Source: Moorena bouillonii PNG
GTDB taxonomy: Bacteria > Cyanobacteriota > Cyanobacteriia > Cyanobacteriales > Coleofasciculaceae
Reading direction: 5' to 3'
Assembly (NCBI RefSeq): GCF_001942495.1
Contig: NZ_MKZS01000001.1
Coordinates: 3,218,370-3,259,969, forward strand
DNA: 41,600 nt
Below are positions 25,099-33,951 of the stretch, piece by piece. The notes under the pieces were generated by a model. It was not told where the DNA came from. It searched no databases and was given only the letters and a program-made list of their open reading frames with translations. Every line of letters starts with the position of its first letter. Position 1 is the stretch's first letter. The translations under genes and the position numbers were made by a program.

Positions 25099-25255
25099 GT
25101 CTGACATACCCGAGTCTACCCTTAGGGTTTTCCTACTTAAGAGGAGCATAGCCACTCTGCCTTGAGCTTCAACGGGCTCTTGCATGACGCTCTGGGAACT
25201 TTCAACCTTAAAACCTTGGCCAATAGGCCACGCGTGCGCGTTCAACCTGAAACCT

Positions 25256-25591
25256 TTACTGCCCACAACAGCGGTCAATGCCAAGACTTTGTAAGAGTAG
25301 GTCACTGACAGCGTTAGCGATCGCAAATTCCCCGTAAAAACTTTCTCGAAAGTCAAACGACTGCATTTCTGTAACAATAGCAATCACAAGTGAACCCAAA
25401 TCATTTTCTCCTTCCATCCGTTGACGGACGAAAATCTGGGCGGCGCGTTGTGCAATCGTTTGATTAATTGCTTCTGGGAGAAACTCTTGATCTAGCCATT
25501 GCGCAAGAGTTTCTCGTAACCATTCACCTTCCTGCTGAGGATTTGCAGCCGGTGGCAGAGTAATAGCTGGAATTGGTTTCGGTTTAGCCAT
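25256..25591 (-). CDS. Conserved hypothetical protein
   Basis: The 111-residue product starts with a proline-rich stretch (AKPKPIPAITLPPAANPQQEG) and continues as a helical domain with WLRETLAQWLDQEFLPEAINQTIAQ and a C-terminal ...NAVSDLLLQSLGIDRCCGQ. The composition and normal codon use are those of a true gene, and I believe relatives exist in other cyanobacteria, but I recognise no domain. No signal peptide or membrane segment is seen. It is divergent to nothing close and convergent with rpsN. Confidence 0.7.
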   Translation of the reverse strand: MAKPKPIPAITLPPAANPQQEGEWLRETLAQWLDQEFLPEAINQTIAQRAAQIFVRQRMEGENDLGSLVIAIVTEMQSFDFRESFYGEFAIANAVSDLLLQSLGIDRCCGQ

Positions 25592-25956
25592 AAATAAGGT
25601 TTGGTGACGGCTAAGCTAAATAGTTTTCTGTTGACATTTCATTCCATGATACTGTCAAGTCGCTATCGGCGTTCGCCTTTGGCGTGGCCTACGGCCAAGC
25701 CGACGCTGCTTAACGCGCTCCAATTCAAAATTAAAAATTATTAATTCAAAATGACAATCAGTGGGGGCTTGTACCCGCCACTGATTGAATAAGCCCAGAA
25801 TAAAATTCAGTGGGGGCTTGTACCCAGAATTAATTAATTCAAAATTTATTCTTTTCTTTATTTTGAAGTTTGAATTTTGAATTTTGAATTACCACTAGGG
25901 GTCAATACTCTACACTCAACACTTAACACTCAACAAACTGATCCTGCTACTTGCTA
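25592..25956. other. Gap with palindromes and paired intergenic repeats
   Basis: No gene. It contains a GTTCGCCTTTGGCGTGGCC palindromic unit (about 25671), a 50-bp segment (25684-25733) present in perfect inverted form at 29812-29861, two copies of CAGTGGGGGCTTGTACCC (about 25759 and 25809), and AT-rich TTTTGAATT repeats. Confidence 0.75.
25684..25733 (+). repeat. 50-bp inverted repeat, left copy
   Basis: A GC-rich part (GTGGCCTACGGCCAAGCC ... GACGCTGCTTAACGCGCTCC) plus CAATTCAAAATTA is identical over 50 bp to the reverse complement of 29812-29861, about 4.1 kb away. Confidence 0.9.
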
Positions 25957-27657
25957 TTAAAGAGCAAATAGCCTCTTGACTCGCTTGCGAACCCAAACTA
26001 GAAGATTTCTGTCATCTTCTGCTGCATCCAACAACCCCATTTTCCGCATCTGTTTTTGTCGCTCAGCTAATTCTTCCTGATGCTTGCCTAATTCCTGGAC
26101 AATGATCTCAGATAGATCTGGATACTCCTGCAATAGTTGTTTAAAACCTTTATTGTTAATTACAAATAATAGTGACTCTTCTAATGCTCTAACTGATGCT
26201 GTTCTTGGTACGCCTAACATTAACGAAAGTTCGCCAAAAAATTGACCTGCCTGAAGATTATTGAGAGTTTTGTTAATCCTCTCTACAAAGACTTCGACAG
26301 AACCAGCTAGGATAATATAAAAAGCATCTCCAGGGTCGCCTTCATGAAATAACATCTCTGAGGGACGTAAGCGCTTTCGGTATCCAATTTCAATTAATTG
26401 CCTTAGTTCTAATTCAGTAAAATTTTTAAAATAATCGACCTGCCGCAGTAAGTCACGTAAAGCTAAAGGTCTAGGTGTTTTAACTTTGAAGGACTGCTGA
26501 GTTGATTGTTCAATAGTTTCTTCAATAGTTTCAAGATTTTGGCGGTTAATCTCTCTCCCCATCAGGGCTTCAGGGTTGCGCAGCCAAAAATCCCTTTGAG
26601 GGAAAGGAATTGAGATTCCCTGCTGACGTAAATTATATTCAATAATAAAATTCAAAGAACTTCTTATCAAAGGTTCTTGATCAATTCGATTGACCCATAC
26701 CCGAAGTTCAAAGTTTAAAGCACTATCACCAAACCCTTTAAAAAGAACTCTTGGTGTCGGATCAGATAAGACAGATGGTTCTAAATAAGCAGATTTTAAC
26801 AGGACTTCTGTCACTAATACTGGATCACTATCGTAAGCGACTCCTACAGGTATGTGTATACGGGCTTTATAGCTGTCAAAAGTCCAGTTAAGCATTCGTT
26901 TTTCTACCAAATGAGAGTTAGGAACTACTACATCTCCCCCCTCCCTTGTGCGGATGATTGTAGACCGCATCGAGACTTCTTTAACATATCCGGATAACCC
27001 ATCAAATTCAATAAAATCACCAACTCGTATTGTTCGTTCTAATAGTAATGTCACACCACTGATAAAGTTTTTAGTTATATCCTGTAGTCCAAAACCAATT
27101 CCAACCCCTAAGCCACCAGCAATGACCGCTAATGACCCCAATTCAAAGTTATTATTCAGAACAATTACAATGCCTAATATCCCAAATGCGTAACTTATGA
27201 TTGTAGCGATGACTGCTTGATTAGCTTCATCAATCCCCATTTGGGGAAGTAGCTGTTGTTTGAGAAAGTTTTTTAGGGTACTAGCCAGAAAAATTACTAT
27301 CATTAAAGATAGTACTAGTTTTATTAGAGATTTAATAGATACTTCAGTACTACCTACTTTAAAAATGGTTAAATTAATTAGGTTTAAACCACCTATATCT
27401 ATATAATAGATAATATATACCAGTACAAGGAAAGTTATATAACTAATTAACTTAGAAATAAACTCTCTTTTATTTGGATCATTAACTAGCTTATTAAGGA
27501 GTTTATAATTCAGGATTTTTTTGAAATCTTGAATTATAAATTTAGTAATTAGAAATAAAAAGATTAATTGAAGTATAGTGAGAAGAGAGACAGGCATCTC
27601 TCCCAGTTTGAAGAGGGGTTCTTTTAAGAATTTTGGAACTAATTGATCAAGAGGCAT
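25957..27657 (-). CDS. MscS-type mechanosensitive channel with C-terminal cyclic-nucleotide-binding domain
   Basis: This 566-residue membrane protein has about four N-terminal hydrophobic segments, then the MscS pore helix and beta domain (GGLGVGIGFGLQDITKNFISG and TIRVGDFIEFDGLSGYVKEVSMRSTIIRT as adjoining family signatures; residues about 175-260). A cNMP-binding domain follows (about residues 400-530), with FGELSLMLGVPRTASVRA, matching the phosphate-binding cassette including the arginine that contacts the cyclic phosphate. Such bCNG/MscS channels couple membrane tension or ligand binding to ion efflux; cAMP or cGMP gating is inferred from the motif, and many homologs respond poorly to tension. 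It ends with charged helices. It is downstream (minus strand) of a Crp/Fnr gene with a 299-bp gap. Confidence 0.9.
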   Translation of the reverse strand: MPLDQLVPKFLKEPLFKLGEMPVSLLTILQLIFLFLITKFIIQDFKKILNYKLLNKLVNDPNKREFISKLISYITFLVLVYIIYYIDIGGLNLINLTIFKVGSTEVSIKSLIKLVLSLMIVIFLASTLKNFLKQQLLPQMGIDEANQAVIATIISYAFGILGIVIVLNNNFELGSLAVIAGGLGVGIGFGLQDITKNFISGVTLLLERTIRVGDFIEFDGLSGYVKEVSMRSTIIRTREGGDVVVPNSHLVEKRMLNWTFDSYKARIHIPVGVAYDSDPVLVTEVLLKSAYLEPSVLSDPTPRVLFKGFGDSALNFELRVWVNRIDQEPLIRSSLNFIIEYNLRQQGISIPFPQRDFWLRNPEALMGREINRQNLETIEETIEQSTQQSFKVKTPRPLALRDLLRQVDYFKNFTELELRQLIEIGYRKRLRPSEMLFHEGDPGDAFYIILAGSVEVFVERINKTLNNLQAGQFFGELSLMLGVPRTASVRALEESLLFVINNKGFKQLLQEYPDLSEIIVQELGKHQEELAERQKQMRKMGLLDAAEDDRNLLVWVRKRVKRLFAL

Positions 27658-27956
27658 AAATAACTGCTTTTCAGCTATGAATCTATATTTATACCACTTA
27701 ATCTTAGTATTATTTTAGGATTCAGATCTCAGAGTTGCTATTTACCACTTTTCCATCTGGCAACTCCTAGACCAGTTAAATTCCTTGCAAGACCAAGGAT
27801 GAAGCGCTTTGAGCAACACAACTATTTTTTTTTAGTCAGGCACAAGTAACAAACCTGACAACAAACCTGACAACAAAGCCTAAAAAGCCCTTGCCACACT
27901 TACGCAACCACTAATCAGTAAGCAAATCAGTACTCAGTAATAGCTTCAAGTTAGCT
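27658..27956. other. Gap between Crp/Fnr gene and MscS gene
   Basis: About 300 bp without a gene. It holds an ACAAACCTGACA pair (27848-27870) and AT-rich sequence that may carry the MscS promoter. No terminator hairpin is clear. Confidence 0.4.
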
Positions 27957-28580
27957 TCAGAGATTATTACATACTATACCATGTTTGACAATGATGTGAC
28001 GGTCTCTGTCAAATGTAATCATACCACGGTTATGGAGTTCTCCTAGAGTTTTAGTCACTGTGACCCGAGAGGTGCCGATGGCATTGGCTAAATTCTGATG
28101 GGTCATGCGCACACTCAAGCGAGTTCCCTCAGCAACTGGCTCCCCCATTTCCTGTTTCAACAAGAATAATAACTGCTGCAAGCGGTCTTCAACTCGGCGC
28201 AGTCCAGCGATCGCTAAAAGTGCTTCTGTCTGTTGTATCCTGTGACCTAGTTGATTGAATAGGGTGTGAGATAGATGAGGGGACGCTTCCAATTCAATCA
28301 TCGAAAACCATTGAAGATGCACTTCGGATAAAGCTTGAGCCTGATAGGTGTCTAGAGCAGCCAACCCAATCCGGAAAGAGGTATCCGGCAATGCCCAACC
28401 TAGTAGCACTTCCTCTCCATCAAGGTTAATTTTACTCAGTTGAACAATACCTTGACAGACTTGCCAGATCCCAGGTGCAACCAAAGGAATGATTTCCCCC
28501 TTTGAATACCAACGCAGCCGCTGTCGCTGTTTTTGTCCGTCTTGGGATATTCCGTGAAAGGCCTTTTGGGTTAGAGGCAT
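27957..28580 (-). CDS. Crp/Fnr-family transcription regulator
   Basis: The 207-residue product has a shortened cNMP-type beta domain (about residues 15-100), a long dimerisation helix (about 102-145: LSHTLFNQLGHRIQQTEALLAIAGL) and a C-terminal Crp-type HTH with TRLSVRMTHQNLANAIGTSR and VTVTKTLGELHNRGMI. The phosphate-binding cassette with its arginine (as in FGE...PRTA) is not seen, nor are FNR cysteines, so neither cAMP nor an iron-sulfur cluster is indicated as ligand. In layout it is close to NtcA-like or other cyanobacterial orphan Crp/Fnr proteins. Targets are unknown; the adjacent channel and hydroxylase are candidates only by position. Confidence 0.85.
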   Translation of the reverse strand: MPLTQKAFHGISQDGQKQRQRLRWYSKGEIIPLVAPGIWQVCQGIVQLSKINLDGEEVLLGWALPDTSFRIGLAALDTYQAQALSEVHLQWFSMIELEASPHLSHTLFNQLGHRIQQTEALLAIAGLRRVEDRLQQLLFLLKQEMGEPVAEGTRLSVRMTHQNLANAIGTSRVTVTKTLGELHNRGMITFDRDRHIIVKHGIVCNNL

Positions 28581-28722
28581 TGTTTATAAGTTCTGTAGCT
28601 TCTAAAGCTCTATTAAACGCTCTTGATAATGGGTAGGCAAAATAGTTTTGGTTTACCGTTGACTGTTTACCGTCCAGGGTTGACTTTAACATTTACTTAG
28701 TAAACAGTCAACAGCCAGCATC

Positions 28723-29277
28723 CTAACTTGATTTCTGCCTACTTAGCTTATATTTCTTCTTAACTGACATCAAAAACCTATACCAGGCTTGTGCTGGTTG
28801 GTCGTAAAATGTGAAGATATCCCCATAAGCAACTGTGGCATCCTGATGGTGAAGCCAATGCTTTTCTGGAGTAGTAATGCACAAGAAGTTGCAAAGGCGC
28901 TCTAGGGTCTGGGGAGTTTTCCACTCCATCACAGAAACATGCCTCCAGATCACATGAAACTCACCCAACACCAGTCCCAAGATAGTTCCTAGAGGAGAAA
29001 TTTGCCAGAACCAAGGCACAAACATCAAGTAAGGAAAGGCACCTGCGAAACCATCAAGGATTACCAGGGGGTTCTTAGTTAATACAGCATAGTGAATAAA
29101 GCTACGATTATTACTATGGTGTACTATGGCATGGAATTTACCAAAAATGTGCTCAGGGACATGGTACACAAAAGTAGACAGAAAATCCCCAAGTAGTAGC
29201 TGCACTAAAGCAACCAATAATATCTTAATGATGAACACATCTAACTCCTCTTCGTATGCGCTAATCTTAGTCAACAA
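28723..29277 (-). CDS. Fatty acid hydroxylase/sterol desaturase-like di-iron membrane protein, intact copy
   Basis: The product (171-184 residues) has histidine clusters typical of the fatty acid hydroxylase superfamily: HVPEH, HHSNNRSFIHY, a single histidine in GEFHVIWRH and EKHWLHHQ near the C-terminus. Hydrophobic segments flank them (about residues 15-35, 75-110). Substrate is unknown; family members act on fatty acids, sterols or carotenoids. The listed TTG start extends the frame, but a GTG at 29238 has a strong GAGGAG ribosome site 6 bases upstream and may be the true start. A closely related, frameshifted copy lies upstream at 30277-30829, from which this copy differs by scattered substitutions; both are on the minus strand with a 1-kb repeat-rich gap between. 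Confidence 0.82.
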   Translation of the reverse strand: MLTKISAYEEELDVFIIKILLVALVQLLLGDFLSTFVYHVPEHIFGKFHAIVHHSNNRSFIHYAVLTKNPLVILDGFAGAFPYLMFVPWFWQISPLGTILGLVLGEFHVIWRHVSVMEWKTPQTLERLCNFLCITTPEKHWLHHQDATVAYGDIFTFYDQPAQAWYRFLMSVKKKYKLSRQKSS

Positions 29278-29811
29278 ACGTTAAGGTTTGTCAAAGAAGA
29301 GGTTAAACTTAAATTTATTATTTATTGAAGGTATGCTACTCTAGCATTTCTAAATCATTCTTGTACAAGAATCGTTATCTTATCTAATAGTTTCAATTAA
29401 GCCAATGTTTTCAACTTATGACTTATGACTTCTAGTTTTTAAACTTCATCTAAGTTGTACAACTACTGAACGACGCGCTACGCTATATAATTTGAATTGC
29501 TGAATTAATTGATCTCCTTTTCCGGTTAATCATTAATTGTAAATTTTACCTTCACAATTAACGAACTTCAATTATCATTAATCAAACCAACCGGATATAA
29601 ATCTGTCTATATATGAGCTATAATTGACCATTTGTGAAGTCAAAATGCATAAGGCAAAATGCAAAATTCAAACAGGTATAGCCTTCTAATTTTGAATTGT
29701 TGACACCGGATACAAGCCCCTGAATTCATTTATGGAAAAAGACTATTGGCGTTGCATCAAAGTTTCAAGCCCCCGAATTTATTCGTGGGGTATTTTTGAA
29801 TTTTTAATTTA

Positions 29812-29861
29812 TAATTTTGAATTGGAGCGCGTTAAGCAGCGTCGGCTTGGCCGTAGGCCAC
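29812..29861 (-). repeat. 50-bp inverted repeat, right copy
   Basis: Perfect reverse complement of 25684-25733. Similar TTTGAATT-rich DNA extends the similarity loosely on the inner side of both copies. Confidence 0.9.
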
Positions 29862-30065
29862 TGACGCAGTAACGTTACTTTTAGTCCCGTGGCCAGCTTA
29901 AAATGGTCTAATAGAGAGTAATAGGAAAAAGGTTAAATGCTAAGAAGAGGATAATAATAATGCATCAAATTAAGCTGGCTAAGCCAGTAGGAAGCGACGC
30001 CGTGGGTTCCTACTAAATAAGCGCGTTTAGAGCCTAGTTTTGGGTAAGTTCTATTTTAATGACGA

Positions 30066-30246
30066 ATTACCAATTATCAATTACCAATTACCAATTACCA
30101 ATTACCAATTACCAATTACCAATTACCAATTACCAATTACCAATTACCAATTACCAATTACCAATTACCAATTACCAATTACCAATTACCAATTACCAAT
30201 TACCAATTACCAATTACCAATTACCAATTACCAATTACCAATTACC
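30066..30246. repeat. Heptamer array, unit TTACCAA (about 26 copies)
   Basis: A nearly perfect period-7 array, open on both strands; the ITNYQLP heptapeptide ORFs across it are artefacts. It lies directly downstream (on the minus strand) of the frameshifted hydroxylase copy. Confidence 0.95.
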
Positions 30247-30276
30247 ATAAAATTTCCATCTTCCATAGCCATAATC

Positions 30277-30829
30277 CTAAGTTAATTTCTCCCTACTTAG
30301 CTTATATTTCTTCTTAACTGACATCAAAAACCTATACCAGGCTTGTGCTGGTTGGTCGTAAAATGTGAAGATCTCCCCATAAGCAATTGTTGCATCCTGA
30401 TGATGAAGCCAATGCTTTTCTGGAGTAGTAATGCACAATAAGTTGCAAAGGCGCTCTAGGATATGGGGAGTTTTCCAATCCATCACAAAAACATGCCTCC
30501 AAATAAGATGAAGCTCACCCAAGACTAGTCCCAAGATAGTTCCTAGAGGAGAAATCTGCCAGAACCAAGGCACAAACATCAAATAAGGAAAGGTACCTGC
30601 GTGCGCGATCAAGCATTACCAGGGGGTTCTTAGTTAATAAAGCATAGTGAATGAAGCTACGATTTTTACTATGGTGTACTATGGCATGGAATTTGCCAAA
30701 AACGTGCTCAGGGACATGGTAAACAAAAGTAGACAGGAAATCCCACAGTAGTAGCTGCAGTAAACCAACTAATAATATCTTAATGATGAACACATCTAAC
30801 TCTTCTTCGTATGCGCTGATCTTAGTCAA
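30277..30829 (-). pseudogene. Frameshifted copy of the fatty acid hydroxylase-like gene
   Basis: This copy is highly similar to 28723-29277 along its whole length, including HVPEH, HHSKNRSFIHY and EKHWLHHQ. The frame is split: residues up to KNPLVML are in one frame (30829-about 30604) and GTFPYLMFVPWFWQ onward in another (about 30600-30277). Alignment shows TGCGTGCGCGATCAAG here against TGCGAAACCATCAAG in the intact copy, one base more, at about 30598-30610; the GTGCGCG looks like a fragment of the palindromes common in this genome. A sequencing error is possible but would not explain the changed sequence. Start options mirror those of the intact copy (GTG at 30793). Confidence 0.85.
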
Positions 30830-30867
30830 CTTACCAATTAGTAATTAGCATCAATTACCATAAAAGT

Positions 30868-31344
30868 TCAATCTTCCATTTCAGTTGACTCAGTTTGATC
30901 GGATTGGGTGCTTTCGGCATTTATCAACGTATTATTGAATGAATTGATGTTCCGCTTTCGTTCAGAGGTACGCTTATCCAAAATTGTCTTCAGCCTTGCT
31001 GAAGGCATTTCTCCATTAACATGAATCTGAATTTTCGGACCCGAACTAGCTAGACGAATAATCATCCCATCGATAACCGGCATTTGGGTAATCCGCTTGC
31101 CATCCATGTAGGTGCCATTGGCACCTAAACTGATAATTTCCCAACCATTAGGATTTCGCCGTAGTTCTACATGGTGACGGGAAACTACAGCGCTATAGAG
31201 AATAACATTATTATCGGTTGACCGGCCAATCCGAATCACTGATTCTGTTTCAAAGGGCCAACTTTGAACAGGCACAGACTGGAGAGGATGCAGTAGGGTT
31301 AGGGTAATCGCCGGTGTCACATCTTTCAAGGATTTTGTCCTCAC
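30868..31344 (-). CDS. FHA-domain protein
   Basis: A 158-residue protein made mainly of one forkhead-associated domain, which binds phosphothreonine peptides. Motifs seen are IRIGRSTDNNVILYSAVVSRHHVEL (split: GR...S and SRHH are the binding residues) and LGANGTYMDGKRI (N-G pair). A basic, asparagine-rich tail with the C-terminal TQSDQTESTEMED may be a phosphorylation segment. No enzyme domain is present, so it is an adaptor. The start GTG at 31344 has a weak ribosome site. It lies on the same strand as another FHA gene 405 bp upstream (31750-32637); the two may belong to one signalling pathway with Ser/Thr kinases located elsewhere. Confidence 0.85.
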   Translation of the reverse strand: MRTKSLKDVTPAITLTLLHPLQSVPVQSWPFETESVIRIGRSTDNNVILYSAVVSRHHVELRRNPNGWEIISLGANGTYMDGKRITQMPVIDGMIIRLASSGPKIQIHVNGEMPSARLKTILDKRTSERKRNINSFNNTLINAESTQSDQTESTEMED

Positions 31345-31749
31345 GGCCTGATACTGTTAACTATCCCCCACCGACACGACGTGGGATTTCCTTGCTTATA
31401 CAGCCAAAACGGCTGCCAGAGTTAGTCATATCTGCTTAGATTTACAAGGACTGACATGCACCCCAATTAAGGCACACCTATATTAATATAGAATTTAATG
31501 TAAACACTATGACTATAGACGACCTTAGTAGAAGGGGCAATCTAGGAGAGTGCCACCATGGTGAATTGTTAATCTAAGGCTATCACTTAAAAGGAAGGTC
31601 TGCAATTGACTATAAGCCCTCTCTTGAAACATCCTTTAGTAAACCGCCCCGATAGTAAACTGCCCTGACCTAGCTAGCTCTTTAGGTCAGGGCTTTGTCC
31701 GAGATCAATTTTGCACAACCAGCTGTCACACCTACCTAGCACCGGAAAC
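31345..31749. other. Gap between the two FHA genes
   Basis: No gene. A minus-strand right-end-like sequence (AAATCCCACG ... CGGTGGGGGATAG, about 31367-31395) suggests an old TnpB-element end. An inverted repeat at 31662-31693 is listed separately. The centre is AT-rich. Confidence 0.5.
31662..31693 (-). terminator. Terminator-like hairpin after the zinc-ribbon FHA gene
   Basis: A 10-bp perfect stem GCCCTGACCT / AGGTCAGGGC with a 12-base loop begins 57 bp after the stop of the minus-strand gene at 31750. The tail on the minus strand is AGTTTACT, so the T-run is weak. Confidence 0.5.
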
Positions 31750-32637
31750 TCAAGAACTTTGGAACAAAAATGTCACTTTATCACCTTTCCCCAAGCTAAT
31801 GCGATCGCCTGTTCTTAGTCGATGCCGATTGCCTGGTGCTAGAGACGTGTGGTTGACATAAGTGCCATTGGAGCTGCCTACATCTTCAATATAGTAGGTA
31901 TCCCCCTCAACTCTGATATCGGCGTGAATGCGAGAGACAATGTCTGAGTCAGGAAAACCAGAGACATCAATATCCGGGGGAATTTTATCATTGGGCTTAC
32001 CCATATGAATCACTGATATATGCTGCGGTAACTCAATTGTTGTATTGGTTTGCATATGCAACAGTTGAGCTGAGATTACCTGCAACTGAGTTTGGGCACT
32101 ACCTCTATCCGGTACAGAGGGGGGTGACGGGTTCTCTAAGTCAGCTTCTGGTATTGACGGTGAGGTTACGTTTTGGCTAGATTCTTCTTGAGAAACCCCT
32201 AAATTCCCAACAGTAGGCAGCGGCAATGGCAGGGTTTCTAAGTCAAGATTCTGCGGTTGAAATGCTTCTGAGTTGAGGGCTGGATTAACGACCGTAGCTG
32301 GCATAGCGGTGGTAGATTCAGCATCATCAGAACTGATAGGATTGGATGCTGGATCGGGGACTTGAGTATTCATAGCCATCGGTATAGGTTCAACAAGTGG
32401 TTCTGGGGATACCAAGTCGGGTATCTCTGGGGTAGAGTTTGACCCTGATTTCTCCCCTTTTTCCATATTGGCACCCACATTCAAGTGAAATCCACACTGA
32501 CCACAGAAGCTTGCGTCAGTCTGAACTGTTGCACCACAGTTAGGACAGCTGGTAGTGGAAGGTAAGGGAGTGTAGCAGGCTTCACATTGGGTAGCCCCTT
32601 CCGGATTTTGGTGATTGCAGTTAGGGCAAACAATCAT
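31750..32637 (-). CDS. Zinc-ribbon plus FHA-domain protein
   Basis: The 295-residue protein begins with a double zinc ribbon (CPNCNHQNPEGATQCEAC and CPNCGATVQTDASFCGQCG, residues about 4-50), continues with a long proline-, serine- and acid-rich linker (about 55-185), and ends with an FHA domain (about 195-295) with HMGKPNDKIPPDIDVSG, SRIHADI, and DVGSSNGTYVNHTSL. The FHA core keeps the arginine and S-N-G-T residues used for phosphothreonine binding. Such zinc-ribbon/FHA proteins are frequent in cyanobacteria; their role in kinase signalling is inferred. It is upstream of a second FHA gene on the same strand. Confidence 0.85.
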   Translation of the reverse strand: MIVCPNCNHQNPEGATQCEACYTPLPSTTSCPNCGATVQTDASFCGQCGFHLNVGANMEKGEKSGSNSTPEIPDLVSPEPLVEPIPMAMNTQVPDPASNPISSDDAESTTAMPATVVNPALNSEAFQPQNLDLETLPLPLPTVGNLGVSQEESSQNVTSPSIPEADLENPSPPSVPDRGSAQTQLQVISAQLLHMQTNTTIELPQHISVIHMGKPNDKIPPDIDVSGFPDSDIVSRIHADIRVEGDTYYIEDVGSSNGTYVNHTSLAPGNRHRLRTGDRISLGKGDKVTFLFQSS

Positions 32638-33228
32638 AGAACTTTAATTTATTATTTTTAACAGCTATTATCTAGTTTCAGATAATGTGACGATCATACA
32701 CTTCCCGATCGGGCAAGTGTAGGCTTAATGCACCTCTTAAGGCTACCAGAACTTCTTTAGCCTTTGGAGACGCTGCGCGAACGAGGTACTATTAGTTATA
32801 GAACTATCAATAACTGGATTTCCTCATGGCGCGTTTTCTTGCCAGGAAAACGTACTGCCCCACTTTTAATAGACTTGATTGAAGTTACTGTTTGGTTATT
32901 TTTGCTGCTATCTAATCCAGCAACCTTCTCGCTGATTAGACTACAGTAGACTTGGGCTATTTTCGGTTAAAATTGGAATTAATTCCTGTCCCGCATCCAA
33001 CCACCGCTCCCCTATCTGAGGAGACCTGGGATTGGTGCGGGTTTTAGCTAGAGTGGGAGCATCGAAGGCAAAAGGCTACCAAGCAAAAGGCTACCAGGCA
33101 AGTCACCCTAATGAATTATCAAAATCCATAAAAATATAACATATATCCCCTAAAACTATAATAGTTTCTCAGTAACCGGATACAATTGTTTCGCACTTCA
33201 TCGTTCACACTTGACACTTCCGCCCTTG
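32638..33228. other. 591-bp gap between pgl and the zinc-ribbon FHA gene
   Basis: No gene is supported. A palindrome-family copy (GCCTTTGGAGACGCTGCGCG, about 32760-32779) and a repeated AAAAGGCTACCA pair (about 33071-33096) are visible. An ORF at 32764-32949 starts inside the palindrome and shows no domain. Confidence 0.5.
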
Positions 33229-33951
33229 TCAATGTTTCAAATCTTGACCTGCTGATTCATCTAGAAGCCACCAAAGTTCTCCTTGGGGCTGGATCAACCG
33301 AGCTGGATAAGTTTGTGGATCAGCTTCGGGGGCAAATATTTGAGCTAAGGCTGCTCTTTTACCAGCACCAGCAACCAGAAACATAACGCAGTTGGCATGG
33401 TTAATCAAGCTCGACGTAAAGGTGATTCGTGCTTGGCCATCTTTGTTGCCAACTGTAACCAGTCGGTCTTTTACTTGCAGAGCCTCTGTATGGGGGAATA
33501 GGGAGGCAGTATGGCCATCATCACCAATGCCTAACAAAATTACATCAAAGCCAGGAAACTCTCCTACTGGTATGCCAAAAAACTCATACAGTTGAGCTTG
33601 ATGTTTATCCGCATCAGCAGCGGGGCTAGAGCCGTCGGTGGGCATCGGGTGAATGTTAGCCTCTGGTATATCGACTTTGTCTAACCAGGCCAGACGAGCC
33701 ATCCTTTGATTACTATCCGGGTCATCGGGACTAACATAGCGTTCATCACCCCAAAACACATGAATGTTATTCCAGGCAAGGTCAAAGGTAGCGATCGCTT
33801 CGTATAAAGGCGCTGGGGTGCTACCGCCAGCAAGGGCAATGGTACAGCGACCGTTAGCCTCGATTGCTCCTTCGATTTTACTGAGGACAACATCAACAGC
33901 TCGCCTAATCAAAGCTTCTTTATCCGGTACAACTTCAACCACTTTGTTCAT
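33229..33951 (-). CDS. pgl: 6-phosphogluconolactonase
   Basis: Pgl hydrolyses 6-phosphogluconolactone in the oxidative pentose phosphate pathway, supplying NADPH in the dark. The 240-residue protein fits the DevB/Pgl family: ALAGGSTPAPLYEAIA near residue 40, VFWGDERYVSPDDPDSN near 68, GIGDDGHTASLFPHTEA near 140, and RITFTSSLINHANCVMFLVAG after it. All these contain the conserved phosphate- and lactone-binding residues. The gene is on the minus strand, divergent from the second tnpB with about 530 bp between them; usual partners zwf or gnd are not adjacent. Confidence 0.96.
   Translation of the reverse strand: MNKVVEVVPDKEALIRRAVDVVLSKIEGAIEANGRCTIALAGGSTPAPLYEAIATFDLAWNNIHVFWGDERYVSPDDPDSNQRMARLAWLDKVDIPEANIHPMPTDGSSPAADADKHQAQLYEFFGIPVGEFPGFDVILLGIGDDGHTASLFPHTEALQVKDRLVTVGNKDGQARITFTSSLINHANCVMFLVAGAGKRAALAQIFAPEADPQTYPARLIQPQGELWWLLDESAGQDLKH

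Larger units (their letters stand above)
29278..30276. other. 1-kb gap with palindromes and a TTACCAA array
   Basis: No gene. The left third (29278-29690) is AT-rich. At about 29700-29810 are two sequences of the CAAGCCCC-GAATT type that are the reverse complement of the CAGTGGGGGCTTG motifs near 25.76-25.81 kb. The 50-bp inverted repeat copy is at 29812-29861. From 30066 a heptamer array runs to 30246. Confidence 0.7.

Noticed and set aside
30040..30285. ITNYQLP-repeat ORFs
   Set aside because: Pure translation of the TTACCAA heptamer array, no start context and open in several frames.
32764..32949. 61-residue plus-strand ORF
   Set aside because: Starts inside a palindrome copy, lacks domains, and lies in a gap with no coding signal.
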